From: Liolophura sinensis
Lineage: Eukaryota; Mollusca; Polyplacophora; Chitonida; Chitonidae
Assembly: GCF_032854445.1 (NCBI RefSeq)
Contig: NC_088295.1
Span: forward strand, 63,035,249-63,099,248
Length of the DNA: 64,000 nucleotides
Reading direction: 5' to 3'
This document shows, piece after piece, positions 24,229-38,000 of this stretch. The notes beneath the pieces were generated by a model. It saw only the letters and a list, made by a program, of their open reading frames with translations. It had not been told where the DNA came from and did not search any database. Positions within the stretch are counted from its first letter, which is position 1; each line of letters begins with the position of its first letter. The position numbers and the translations under genes are program-made.

Positions 24229-25151
24229 AAAAATCTCGGACTAGTATACTTGTAGCCTACACAGTACCTACAATTTCGTTTAGCCTCAGGAGACATATTG
24301 CCATTATTCTGAACTCTAGTGAAGCAATATCATGAAAATAATGTCACTGAGAACGCGTGTGTTATATTGGTTCAAGTGATATTACTCTTGATGTCAACAA
24401 ATCATCCCAAGTAATGACTTGTAACGAAAACTGGACGCTTTGAAGCAAGGATAGTAAGCTGCGATCTGAAGATGTTTTTTACACTTCCAACTGGAAACCA
24501 AGTTCCCCCAACATAACTCCGTGTCTTACCTATATTGACAGCTCTTATGATAAACCTGAATCAATAAACATTGACCATTTGTGTTAATTCTGAAACTAAA
24601 TTCAAGTTTTTCAGCATCACATCACAATTTCAAACCGGAAAATGCTCAAAGATGTACTGAGACACGCGCAAGCGCATTCCTGAATAGATACTCCGGTACA
24701 CTTGGCCTGTGTCCTTCACAGCCTGGGTCCAACCCAAGCTGCTCAGATCAAGGCACAGCTCAAAACTATGCCATGATTCTTCTACCCCATGTGCATGCAG
24801 TTCCTCTTCTTGTCACGGTCTTAATTTACAGCATAAAGCTTTTCCATGCATAGTTCGGTGTTTTCTTTTTGCCCACAGTCAAACTCACCGGTGTTAAGTA
24901 ATACATTTACGGTGGGATTAAGCTGGCTGTTGCCTAATGTCGGCATATGATACACATATCTCGAACGTAGGCCCAGGTGCATTTATATTTTAGCGCCTAT
25001 TCAAAACTTCAATGGGGTTGCCCAGTGCTCAGTAGTTTATACTGTTTTATGAGTAGAGGATAATTTACTTAGAATTTGCATTTAGGTGTTTACGGTATTG
25101 GTATATATTTATTTATGCTACTTTTAGGTTTTCAAAGTTTTATGTAAGAGG
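24229..25151. other. No gene seen (divergent interval)
   Basis: AT-rich DNA between the SINE and the hairpin element. An upstream STK40 non-coding exon may be here but cannot be read from sequence. Confidence 0.35.
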
Positions 25152-25718
25152 TCATATATATACGGAGCCGAAAAAGGGAGATGGCGATTTTCCTTTTTTT
25201 TTCTTTTTTTTTTCTCATCTGTACGTTTTTTTTATGTTAAGAAGACAGAAAAAAGAGAAAAATTCCCAGAAAAAGATTGCGGGCCCCGAGTGTAATAAAG
25301 CCAGCTGCATTACGTCTTGCCTCCCGCTTTTGTTGAAACACTCATGTAAGTGACACTATCATTGAAAGAATACCTTGGGGTTCGAGGTAACTAAGTCGGT
25401 CCCAAAGTTAACCAGTCAATCATTTGGCCGCAAGTATGGCGATTTTAGATGAAACCACGAACCAAGTTGTAATCTGATTGGCTGATTATCTCGGGCCCAA
25501 AGATCCTTTTCTGGGAGTTATTCCGTTTTTTCGTCTGCTTGAAAGAATAAAAACTCCCACCCGATCTCTTCTTCTAGGAGTTTTACTTTTTTCCCCACTA
25601 AACCTGCTTTAAAGAAAAGAAGAAAAAGGCTCACTGAAAAAGGGGGAAAAAAACAAAAACGCACACTTAAAAGAAAAGAAAACCGCCATGTCCCTTTTAT
25701 GGCTCCGTACATATATGA
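25152..25718. mobile_element. Long-hairpin DNA transposon (MITE-like), copy A
   Basis: The outer about 43 bp are inverted repeats: left 'tacggagccgaaaaagggag', right end in reverse 'tacggagccataaaagggac', both followed by 'atggcg'. Pairing resumes further in: 25240-25310 ('aaaaattcccagaaaaagat', 'gcgggcccc') pairs with 25440-25530 ('gggcccaaagatccttttct', 'gggagttattcc'). Extra polypyrimidine sequence separates the paired blocks on the right arm. The ends are flanked by 'catatata' and 'catatatg', a plausible 8-bp (7/8) target-site duplication. No transposase is encoded. Confidence 0.75.
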
Positions 25719-25939
25719 ACGATGAAACAATCGTTAAGTTTTCATTTACAGCTTTAGTTCATATTTTGCTATATGGGACTAACTGGACATTTTTGTCTGT
25801 ATAAACGCCCCTCACATTTTCCAAAGGAAGCAGTTTAGTGGGTCTACATTTTGCCTGTGGATTTCCTAGAGTTAAATATTAACACTAAAGCCACAAGAAT
25901 ATCTCTTATATTAGTCTTTTCATTAATTATAGGAGCTGT

Positions 25940-26072
25940 AAAAAGGATACGTTGACGCGCCTGCGGTGGTGGATGCGCAGCTTAGAATAAGCGACCAAGC
26001 CCTTCGGGTCACTACCGACAGGAACAGACATAAATTGGACACTGTTAACCTTGTTTCGCTTCAAGTGGTACG
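25940..26072 (+). promoter_or_regulatory. MRPL19: Putative MRPL19 promoter and 5' UTR
   Basis: Just upstream of the MRPL19 start codon, CpG-containing sequence replaces the AT-rich background, with no TATA box at a sensible distance. This is the usual look of a nuclear gene for a mitochondrial protein. The transcription start cannot be read from sequence alone. Confidence 0.35.
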
Positions 26073-29000
26073 ATGCTGAGAAGTCTTTCTCGCATAGCTG
26101 TGCAAAAATCAGGCAAATCAGGTATAGTGTTTAGTTTGCACAATATACGGAGCGCTTACAGTAGTTACCAAATTAATTAAACAATTGATGTTTAAATGTT
26201 AGATGGAATCCAATTGCAGACATATCAGTAATCACGTGTGTGAGCAACAACAACAACAACATTGATAATAATGTTGAATCAATGCTAGATTGCATTTCAT
26301 TTGATATGGCGGACATCTATGTCGTATGATTTGACACTGGTAGTTGCATATTCGCATGGAAATCTACAACCGTTCACTTGCGCACTAAAACGTACCGGTA
26401 ACAGAAATAGAAACAAGTTTATGGGTTAGCCCTACAACTGAATGTTGGCTAAGCTGGACGTTCCCATCATAACGCCCAGTGTCGGCCATTTAGACTTGCA
26501 CGCGGACAATTTCACTAAAAAAAGCCCGATTGAACCCTACTTTATTTTTGCTATCCACCGATCCCCTAAAACGCCCGAAATGTAACATGTTAAAGCCAAC
26601 ATTGGTAAACCATCTTTGAACAGTAATGCAGCCGTTTAAACATTCAAATCGAACAACTCAATTTAACATCTGCCATGTTTGGAATTTGCATTTCTAAAAG
26701 AGAATGTTGGATGGGATAAAATTTTCGTTGCCCATTACCTTGCCTGAAGTTAAAAAAAATTCCAAACATGGCAGGTGTTGATTTGAGTTTAAACGGTTGC
26801 ATTACTGTTGAAAGATGGCTTACCAATGCTAGCTTTGACATATTACATTTCAGGCATAAAAAATAAGGTAGGGTTCAAGCGGGTGTATTTTTAGTGAAAT
26901 AATCTGCGTGGAAGTCTATATGACTGAAGCTGGGTGTTGCTGTAGGAATGTCCAGCTTGGCTTTGGGTTAACTGTTGGCAGGCCAAAATGGCTGCAAGCT
27001 AAGGTAGTACTTTCTAAAAATTGGACTCTTCCACAACCAGAACTATTACACTGCTCACATTAGGACAGGATAAAGTGTAGAGTATATGAAAGCATTGTTA
27101 TAAATAGTGTTGAAATGTGGGCACTATATATGCCCATTTTAAAGTTCTACAGATACACAATTTAGGAGCAAGTAAAACTCACCGAAAATGTCGAATTTCT
27201 GATATATTTAAACTGGAGGTAACGAATAGTTTCAGTATATACACGGTTGATAAAATATCTGTAACAGAGTTCTTGCAGAGCTTGAAGACATGGAAACTAC
27301 GTGTACTTCCGAAACCAAAACAAAGTAGTTACCTCAAACCAGCTTTCCAACGGCCACCACTCAGTGTAACAGACGTTGTAACCCATATTCATAGGATCCC
27401 AGAAATGACTGATACAGAATATTGCTGAAAAGGAAAGAGATCATATTGATTTCTTCCTTATGTTACTTTCCTAAATTAAGTCTCATTACCTTTGGCATAC
27501 GTGCGTCAACAAAATTTCATGACCTACAGTTGACGTAGTAGTCGGGACAATTTGTTTGTTGAATCACCAACATTCCAACCCATTCTGGATGCATTCAGGA
27601 AACCTGACCAATGCACTTATTTATAGATGAGGGGCATGGTCTGTAGGCTACTGGCCCATGGGCATGCTTTTTTTCATATAAGAATAATGTTATTCCTAAT
27701 TTTTTAACGATCAATTTTTAACCCCTCTTTTATTTAATTGAATCTTACAAGTAATCAAAACTTTGGTAACATGATATTCGGTATTTAGTGCAGAACTGAT
27801 ATCAGCATGTTGTAACCTGCAGCCATAAGGAGAGGTGTGTAACCATCGTGTCTGTTTCACAGTAAAATATAAACTTTGCAGCCACGGGATCAACATTCAG
27901 TAGAATTAGATTAATAGTCGTTGACAGTTTCTACAAAGTAAAACGTTGACAACAGTCATGACCTTCAAATATGGCGGAAATGTCAGCATGAGCCTTCGAT
28001 TTTGAATATTAAATAATCAGTTAAATTCTGTTCGTGTATCCTGTGCGTTCTCAATTGCACCTTCACTCAGTCTTTGGCGTCTTGTTTTCTCAATTCCCTT
28101 CACTAGTTACAATGAAGATGTGTAGTCGTTGCCAACTTGCCTGGATATCATGCTATTGTGTGGATTATATGTACATGCCATTGCAATGTAAGGTGTTTTC
28201 CATTGTTTTAGGAGATGCGTACTTTATTCTGTCCAAATGTGAGCAATGTAGTAGAATAGTCCAATTTCTAGAAAGTACTACCTTAACTGTCAGCTATTTT
28301 GGCCTACCAAACTTCAAACTGATCCTTAATCAAAGTTGCTTTAATACTAACAACACTGAGATTTGCTGTATTGATTTGTACATTTAACAGATTGCATAGA
28401 TTTGATTGCAAAAAAAGGAAAAATCCATGTCAGTGGAGTCTGAAAATGTCCTTTTTGTCAATTTATGTTATTGCCATAGGACCATTTTTGGTTTTGGTTC
28501 TTAGGCCAACCTAAGAAGAAGTTAGTTAATTTGTAGGAGTATTCTGTCGACGACGATTTAGGTTAGGGAAGTTTTAGTACGTGTGTGAACAGCAGTAAAT
28601 GTCTCATATTGCCAACCTGACACATTTGGGGCTATTCTGTCTTTTAGCTCTCGCAAATGCGTTTCTCCATTAGCGCGTTACCCCACTCCACGACTACCAT
28701 GACTGCCGTCTAAGCACGGTGACTGTTGGTTGAGAAATATTCAAATTCACCAAATTCATGGTTACTCAACCTACTGTCAGATGAGTGCACTTGACTAAAT
28801 AGTGTGGAACAGGTAGCAGCCAGAATAACATCCATGTCCTAACATCTCCCCTTCCATTCGCTATACAATATTTTGTAATGATAATCCATGTCCTAAGATC
28901 TCCCCTTCCATTCGCCACACAACATTTTGTAATGATAATCCACGTCCTTACACCTGCCCTTCCATTCACCACACAACATTTTGTAATGATAATCCACGTC

Positions 29001-32000
29001 CTAACACCTGCCCTTCCATTCGCTATACAACATTTTGCAATGATAATCCACGTCCTAACACCTGCCCTTCCATTCACCACACAACATTTTGTAATGATAA
29101 TCCACATCCTAACACCTGCCCTTCCATTCACCACACAACATTTTGTAATGATAATCCACGTCCTAACACCTGCCCTTCCATTCGCCACACAACATTTTGT
29201 AATGATAATCCACGTCCTTACACCTGCCCTTCCATTCGCTATACAACATTTTGTAATGATAATCCACGTCCTAAGATCTCCCCTTCCATTGGCTATACAA
29301 TATTTTGTAATGTTAATCCACGTCCTAACACCTGCCCCTCCATTCGCTATGCAATATTTTGTAATGATAATCCACCTCCTAACACCTGCCCTTCCATTCA
29401 CCACACAACATTTTGTAATGATAATCCACGTCCTTACACCTGCCCTTCCATTCGCTATACAACATTTTGCAATGATAATCCACATCCTAACATCTCCTCT
29501 TCCATTCGCTATACAACATTTTGCAATGATAATCCACGTCCTAAAACCTGCCCTTCCATTCGCTATACAACATTTTGTAATGATAATCCACGTCCTTACA
29601 CCTGCCCTTCCATTCGCCACACAACATTTTGTAATGATAATCCACGTCCTAACATCTCCTCTTCCATTCGCTATACAACATTTTGCAATGATAATCCACG
29701 TCCTAAAACCTGCCCTTCCATTCGCTATACAACATTTTGCAATGATAATCCACGTCCTTACACCTGCCCTTCCATTCGCCACAACATTTTGTAATGATAA
29801 TCCACGTCCTTACACCTGCCCTTCCATTCGCTATACAACATTTTGTAATGATAATCCACGTCCTAAGATCTCCCCTTCCATTCGCTATACAACATTTTGT
29901 AATGATAATCCACGTCCTAACACCTGCCCTTCCATTCGCTATACAACATTTTGTAATGATAATCCACGTCCTTACACCTGCCCTTCCATTCGCCACACAT
30001 TTTGTAATGATAATCCATGTCCTTACACCTGCCCTTCCATTCGCTATACAATATTTTGTAATGATAATCCACGTACTTACACCTGCCCTTCCATTCGCCA
30101 CACAACATTTTGTAATGATAATCCACGTCCTTACACCTGCCCTTCCATTCGCTATACAATATTTTGTAATGATAATCCACGTCCTAAAACCTGCCCTTCC
30201 ATTCGCCACACAACATTTTGTAATGATAATCCACGTCCTTACACCTGCCCTTCCATTCGCTATACAACATTTTGTAATGATAATCCACGTCCTTACACCT
30301 GCCCTTCCATTCGCCACACAACATTTTGTAATGATAATCCACGTCCTTACACCTGCCCTTCCATTCGCTATACAACATTTTGCAATGATAATCCACGTCC
30401 TAACACCTGCCCTTCCATTCGCTATACAACATTTTGCAATGATAATCCACGTCCTAACACCTGCCCTTCCATTCGCCACAACATTTTGTAATGATAATCC
30501 ATGTCCTAACACCTCCCCTTCCATTCGCTATACAACATTTTGCAATGATAATCCACGTCCTAACACCTGCCCTTCCATTCGCTATACAACATTTTGCAAT
30601 GATAATCCACGTCCTAACACCTGGCCTTCCATTCGCCACAACATTTTGTAATGATAATCCACGTCCTTACACCTGCCCTTCCATTCACCACACAACATTT
30701 TGTAATGATAATCCACGTCCTAACATCTCCCCTTCCATTCGCTATACAACATTTTGCAATGATAATCCACGTCCTAACACCTGGCCTTCCATTCGCCACA
30801 ACATTTTGTAATGATAATCCACGTCCTTACACCTGCCCTTCCATTCGCTATACAACATTTTGTAATGATAATTTAATAAATGCCAAAAATGCCTCCAGAC
30901 CATGTGGTGCTGTCGTGTTTTCAAGACAGCCGCCATGTATTTAAAACAACAAACACAATTGGCTATTCAGGCCGCAACCTGTTCCATGGGATTTAGCCAA
31001 GTGCGCTGGTCTCTGATTGTAGGTTGAGCAGCCATGAATGTGGCAAGTCATCGGTGAACCATACTCTAAAATCAAACTAATAAATCTATTTTATTGTAAA
31101 TCTGAAACATTTTTGGAGGTGTCTTCCTTAAGTCCCAAAAACAGTTTGCTTGGAAGAAAATTCTCCCTGTCTTCTATAAGAACAACATTGTCTCTGTCCA
31201 GCAGCGTAATCAGTCTGAGAGTACTGCATCTCCAAAATAAATAAATAAATACACAAGTAGTACAAATGATCTACAGCAGGCTGTCGAGTAACTATGTCCC
31301 ATGGAAGGGGTTTTCTTTGGAGTCATGCGAGAAATTTTACTCAACCTTGTTTGTTTCCATTTAAATGCTGTCAAGATTTCCGTACATGTCTATCGGTTAC
31401 GTGGTTTTGAAGAATATTGAGATACCCTTGAAGAGGAAATTTGCTCTAAGCGATTCATATCGAGGAGAAATAGGTAGAAGAAGTTGTAAGACTGGTTTAA
31501 AAAATTGTTTTTGGTAAACATGATTCTGAAGAAATGCAGAACCAAAGTAAATTATGACCCCCACAAATATGCATTTAGTTATTAATGGAAATAAATTAAA
31601 ATGGAAGAAATATTTGGACAGCTTTATTTTTGTTATCTTCTAATGAAATTGACAAACGCTGCAATCAGTAAGACTGTAAATAGTTTCTGGAAGCTCAATT
31701 AAAGGCGGTACCAACACTTTAACACTTAAAATGAGACCAGGGGCCTCCGTTTCCAAGGGGACAGCATGCCAGCGCGGTGCAATGACCAAGGAGCCTTCCA
31801 CCAATGCGGCCACTGTGAGTTCAAGTCCTTTATGCTAGCTTCGTCTTTGACTGAACTTGGGAAGGCCTGTGGATGGTCATGGGTTTCACCATGTCTGGTT
31901 TTCTCCCATCATAATGTTGGCCATTGTTATATAGGTGAAATATTCTTGAGTGTGCTGTAAAACACCAATAAAACAAATGAAAGCGAGATGAACTAGTTGT

Positions 32001-35000
32001 GCAAGGAATACTCTGATAGGAGATGAGTAATCAGCGATATGTATGTTACAGCTTTGTCAGCTACATGGTGCCGACTCAGCAGTTCTATCAGTCAAGAGTT
32101 ACTGGACAAACATCGATCTGCAAAGCTGGTGAAGTCACCTGAAGAAGATGTGTCGGCAGAGCTACCAGCTGAGGATCACGCCCAGCCAATACACCCTGAA
32201 GACCCTAAAGAATTGCGGTATGAACATACATGTACATGTAACTTCTTTCTTTTACCTAATTCATCAGCCTTTTCAACTGCCTTTGAAACCAGTATTTTGA
32301 AACACTCTGAGATAATTATGGGGTGTAAAGAAATAATTTGTGCAGGTTTATGAAGCTTCTAGCTTTAATCACTCAAACAAATCATTTTCAGCATAATTGT
32401 ATGCATAAATTCCAATGAAAAAAGTGTTTTAGTGGTTGAAAAGGTTGAAAATTTACATTCCACAAGTACACAGTGTTGCTTTATATAATCATATAGATCA
32501 CTGTTTCGAAACCTAAACTGTCAGCATATTGAAAAGAGCTCAGGCAGTGCCCACTTACATGTACAGAATGGTACATGTCTAGAATGGTACAGGTCTAAAT
32601 TATGGTCAGAAATGCAAAACCATGACCTCGTGTATTGGACTACTGACATTATCAAAACTGAACTTTTGACGTGTACTTATCCTCTACTGAAACCAAGAGC
32701 TGTGAAAGGAGCAGGCAACTGATAACTTTAACTGTGACGTCAGGACCTTAGCTGTCTCCCTTTAAGATTACTCCTCAAGGTACATGTGTGTGTATACATT
32801 AATCAAAAGAAAGCTGTGTTGGCCTATGAATTTTATGCAAAATTTGTTCAGTTTTCTTTGACACTAAGTCTGACATTTACCACTCTGACTGCCCATATTT
32901 TCCCTTTCATAATTGTATTACATTATCTTGTGAAGGCGTACAGCTAAATTATATTCCAATGTTCAACAGTACAGTAGTAGAAGGCCTGCAAACAAGTTTA
33001 TCTAAGTCGTTGGACCTACATGCACATCTCCAATCTTAAATTAAATGTCAATTGTGGTGATGTTTAAAAATTTTAGTACTAAGTAATGAAACCACTTCCT
33101 AACTCATATGTTGTTTTCTGACAGGTGTTTGGTGGAAAGAATCTCCAAGAAAACTTGACTCACAACCAGTCGGTTTTCCCCTTTGATGTCTTACCTTTTT
33201 GAGAAACATGTATCTCTGTTAATCACTGTACTAGTAGTTGTTTCTGTTTTGTAGAGATGTCTATCCAGACTTTCTGCCCAGTCCTGACTGGAGGATCAGG
33301 GATAAACTGACGGAGAAACTAGAGAGAGAGGACATGTACAGGCGACGAGTAAATCTAGATATTCCAGAGTTCTATGTGGGTAAGTCCTCTCCAAGGTGTT
33401 ATGGGTAGTGCAGCCTACCCATAATAAGACCACATGCTCTTTTTCACGTTGTTTATCATAAGTTAAGCAAGATCGGATCTTTCACATGTTACAGTTTTAT
33501 TTGTTCATGTTGTATTATTGATTTAAAATACTTTTGAGGAAGGCTTTCACAAAATTCTTGCCAACTTGCCTTGCCCAGGTCTTATTTTTAGCAACCGATC
33601 ATGAATCTTAGAATCGTATCTTTATTAAAGTCTCGCTGCTGTCTCGAAAATAGAATGTACTTGGCGCTGGGTTAAACGCCAAACAAATAACCAAATATTA
33701 TTTTGTAACTTGATTTAAATTGGAAATATTGCAGTCATGTTGTGGTGACAACAAACACTGTGAAGAGCAAACATAAAAATCTTCAAACTATGCATGTACA
33801 GTATCATGGTTTGGAAAAGATTATAAATTTAAGCATCATTTATTTACTTATTTGATTAATGAAACATTAACAAGAATTATCAAGAATGTCTTCCTTATAA
33901 AACAGTGGTCAAGATCTGTCAGCAACTTGTGGATGGTTGTGGGTTTCCCCCAGGCTCTGCCCGGTTTCCACTCACCATAATGCTGACCTCTGTCTTGTTA
34001 GTGAAATATTCTTGAGTACGGTGTGAAACGCCAATCAAATAAATAAATAAATAAAATAAATAAAACAGTTGTCACGTTTATGGGTGCACCCGGGAAACCT
34101 TGTCAGGTACACACCTCCTGACTTAAAGCTGAAACTACAAAGGGCTGGATTTGAACATGTGATCTAAAGTGTGAAGGGCTAACAGGCAGCTACACATAGC
34201 TGTAATAGTTTAATCCTGTGACTTTTTTCCCCCCTGTCTAACAGGCTCCGTCATGGCTGTGACAGTGGCCGATCAGTACGCCCCTGGGAAGAAGAATAGG
34301 TTTTTGGGCATCTGTATCCACCGAGGAGGTTACGGCCTGAGATCATCCTTCATACTCAGGAATGTTATAGATGATGAAGGTAGGTTAATATCCCGCATCA
34401 GACAAAATACTCCACTTTTCATTGGACAATAACGATCACATGGGGTACAGATATACTCTCGAATCTTGCAGATGACATCAAATGTGTCTGCTGAGTGGGT
34501 TATCTCCCTTTGTTGCGTTGTGCAAACACTGGTCACATCGCTGAAGCGATTGACCTATTCATCGGTCTTCTGCACTGAATTGATGGGTTTTTGCAGGATA
34601 AATTTGTTACACGGTTACTCAGTGATAGGATACGCAATATATGGTGTCAATAATCCTCACATTGGCACCATATATTTGCATATCTTATCATAGAATAACC
34701 ATGTAACTAATAATATCAGTTCAGATCATATGTAAAACTAATGTGCCAACTATTATTAACTATGACAACATTCTTAGTGGGTGTGGCTGTTTTCTGCCAA
34801 TGAGAGGCGACCTTTTGCTCCTGTAGCTTGTGGTCTAAGTGGTAAATTCCATTTTGGGAATTGATTGATTGTTCGGTAGTGATATCACTTTGTTTTTGAT
34901 TGCTTTCATCCAAGATTCACGTAGGGCCTTGAAAACCTTGTGAATTGAAAATAACTTTCCCAGGCCTAGAACAACCTGGAAAATATGGGGGTTTTGTGAA

Positions 35001-38000
35001 TGTTCTGGAAAAACCTTTACCATAAGAACCAGCCTAGTAAATATTCTGTGGGTTGACCTGTAAACAGACAACAGAACCAACCAACCTAACCAACTGAATA
35101 CAGCATGTTCGAATTTGTTTGATGCAGTGCCGTGTACATGTATATGTAAAATTCAACTAGTAAGTATTGCATTTACATGGCTGTATTTATTTATATATTT
35201 ATTTATTTATTTATTTGTTTGATTCGTGTTTTACTCAAGAATATTTCACTTGTTTAATGGTGGCCAGCATTATGGTGGGAAGAAACCGGGCAAAGTCCGG
35301 CGAAAACCACAACCATCTACAGATTACTGACAGACCTTCCCACGTACAGCTGGAGAGGAAGCCAGCATGAGCTGGACTTGAACTCACAGAGACTGTATCA
35401 ATTGGTGAGAAGCTCCTGAGTCCTTGTGCCGTGCTCGTGCGCTAACCACCTCGGCCATGGAGGCCCCTCTGCATTGCTTTAAGCGTTATTGCTGTAGAGT
35501 ATTTATTCCAAGTGGCCTGGAATATGTCAATTTTAGGCCTGGAAATTTTAAGTTTTAAAGTATACAAACCCCCATTAAGCAGGGAGGATGTTCTCAGTGC
35601 ATTTATGTGTAAACCAGATACCTTTAACAGTTTTTAACTAATTTTCGTACTTGCACAATGGTTTGACTGTCACTGAGTACCTAATCCAGTATGGCTTCTG
35701 TTGGCTATATTCCCACGGTCCGTTTCCAAGCAATCACGTTTCCACTTTAATATACACTGACATCGATAATAATGAATATGACTATTTATCAGTATTGATA
35801 ATTCATTTAATAGTGATATCAATAAATGAATTACAGATATCAATAAATGAATTATAGATATCAGTAATTGATTTATCAGTATCGATAAATGATTTGGTCA
35901 TATTGATTTATTGTGTTATCAGTTAATTTGGGCCCTTATACTAAAGAACTGTTCTCACATAACCAGAAACATTGTTAAACGTGCGACCCCATGTATCCAG
36001 GATAAGAAGCTAAATGCTTGCGTAGTGACCCAGAAAGTCATCTGTTTGCATCTATACTTGTATCTCTCTAGCACACAAGTAGTTATGTGACACCATCTAG
36101 CCTTCTGGCCAGTGACACCAGGTGCGGCAGTCTTTTGGGGGAAGTTTAATGTTACCAGGAGCTACATGTATTCCCATGAGTTTCCATCCCGATTCTGTTT
36201 GTAATTCAAATTACCCGAGGACACAGCAGTTTTTTTATCTCTGATGCTAAAAGCAGAGAATGTTTAATACATAAACTTGTCATATTAATGGCTGTCTTTT
36301 TGTAAATGTCACTCAAACGTCACTCAAATGTTTGTTGAACCTGCATTATATTGTTTTGAAGGGTAACTGTAATTTCCAACTGAAAATGTGATGTTTGTAC
36401 TTTTTTATGGGCTGAGCAGTTCATTATCTCTGCACAATAACTTATCAATGAATTTATCTTTTTTTTTTTAATATTGCTAATTTATCTTAATGTCATCATA
36501 AAAAGAGCTGCCACACACTGATATTGTTACATCAATGTAACAAAGCAATTATGTCGTATCGCTTTTAATAAAAAAAAAAAAAAAAAAAAAAACCTTGAAA
36601 CACTTAGTGTTTTGTAAACCAGCAATAGGTTTTGATGTTCACAGATTTAATCTCTCTCATTTATAATTTAGCAGCTAATCAATTTGATGGATCATAAATC
36701 ACTGGTAAGCTTTGGAGGCATTTTGTCAAAAGTGCAAGTATGTGTATATGGCAAGGCAGACAGTTTAGAGCCAGCTGCATTGTCATATTGTCATAGATGT
36801 ACGTACCTGTAATATAGGACAGTGTTTCTCAACGAAGCTGTCCGTCTGTCTGTAGACATGATTCTGTCCAAGCATTTCCTCACAAATAACTGGTATGAAA
36901 CTTACCATACATCTTGCCGATCATCTGAACTTGTGCATGCTTAAGTTTAATGGCAGTAGGGTAATTATTTTCATAATTTGCTCGCATTTAGAATTTTGCA
37001 TAATAATGATTTTCCGTGAATCCAGATTTTGTCCATGCAACTCTTCCTCAAGTACTGAACCTGTAATTTAATTTCCATGCAATTTAGCATACACCTTCTG
37101 TAGAATCTAAAATTTTCTGTATTTCTCCCATTCAGGTACTTAGAACATTAAAGTATTATACTAATTTCCATGAAACTTTGTGTATATCTTTTGTCATCTA
37201 AACATATACATGCTTAAAAATGATGACAGCCTCATTACTGTTTTATTTTTATTCTTTCTTGGAAATGTCGGGGGATGGGAGGGCGATGGTTCGGACATCC
37301 AGAGTGTAGTTATTGCTATAGAGTACTGAAGAATTTGAGCCATTGGACGCCCAGTACATGTATATTTCAATTCCACGTTAATGCATCTATGAACTGTAAT
37401 AATGTAATCTATGAATGTAATAATTTCTGCGACATTCATACGTAAAAAGTCGAAAGAACAAAGAATGTTATATGTATGAATTGAATCATTTAATCTGAAA
37501 TTCATGGCCTGTTTTGTAAGCCGAACACAGTGGGCGATGAGTTAACCTGAGCTATCAGCAAAGCCGAATTCAAATGTCAAATCAGTTAATATGAAATCAT
37601 TGCATGACGTGTTACCTAAGTTTAATTCAATGATAAGATCTGTTGATCTGAATTCACGTGTATTGATCAGTTACTAGTATCTATGCTAAGTGCAACCCAT
37701 CAATGAATCTGTGATCATTGATTTGTTATCCTAGCAGGCGTCACTGGTCTGTAAATACTCAAAATGATGTGCTTATAATATTTAATGAATAGTCACATGA
37801 AAACAGTGCAAAGGGACCAGGCCTCAGGGATGCTTAGTCCTTCGGCAGAATCGTGGTGTATGCAGGAAAACAATACAAGAAAACTACAGCTTAGAGAGTA
37901 CGGACTCTTTGTCAGCTTACCTTACGTAGGTTTTTTTCCAGACTTTTAACATAAATGCTTTAAAATTAGCAACTTAGACGGCCTCCGAACCAAAACAGAA

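Noticed and set aside
28766-30651. Open frames of 273-537 codons on both strands ('[12 protein letters not shown]' and '[18 protein letters not shown]' repeats)
   Set aside because: They are translations of the 54-bp satellite. The period is a multiple of three, both strands are open, and frames switch at short units. They lie in an MRPL19 intron.
36568-36592. Poly-A tract as a processed pseudogene tail
   Set aside because: No coding or SINE sequence upstream and no target-site duplication.
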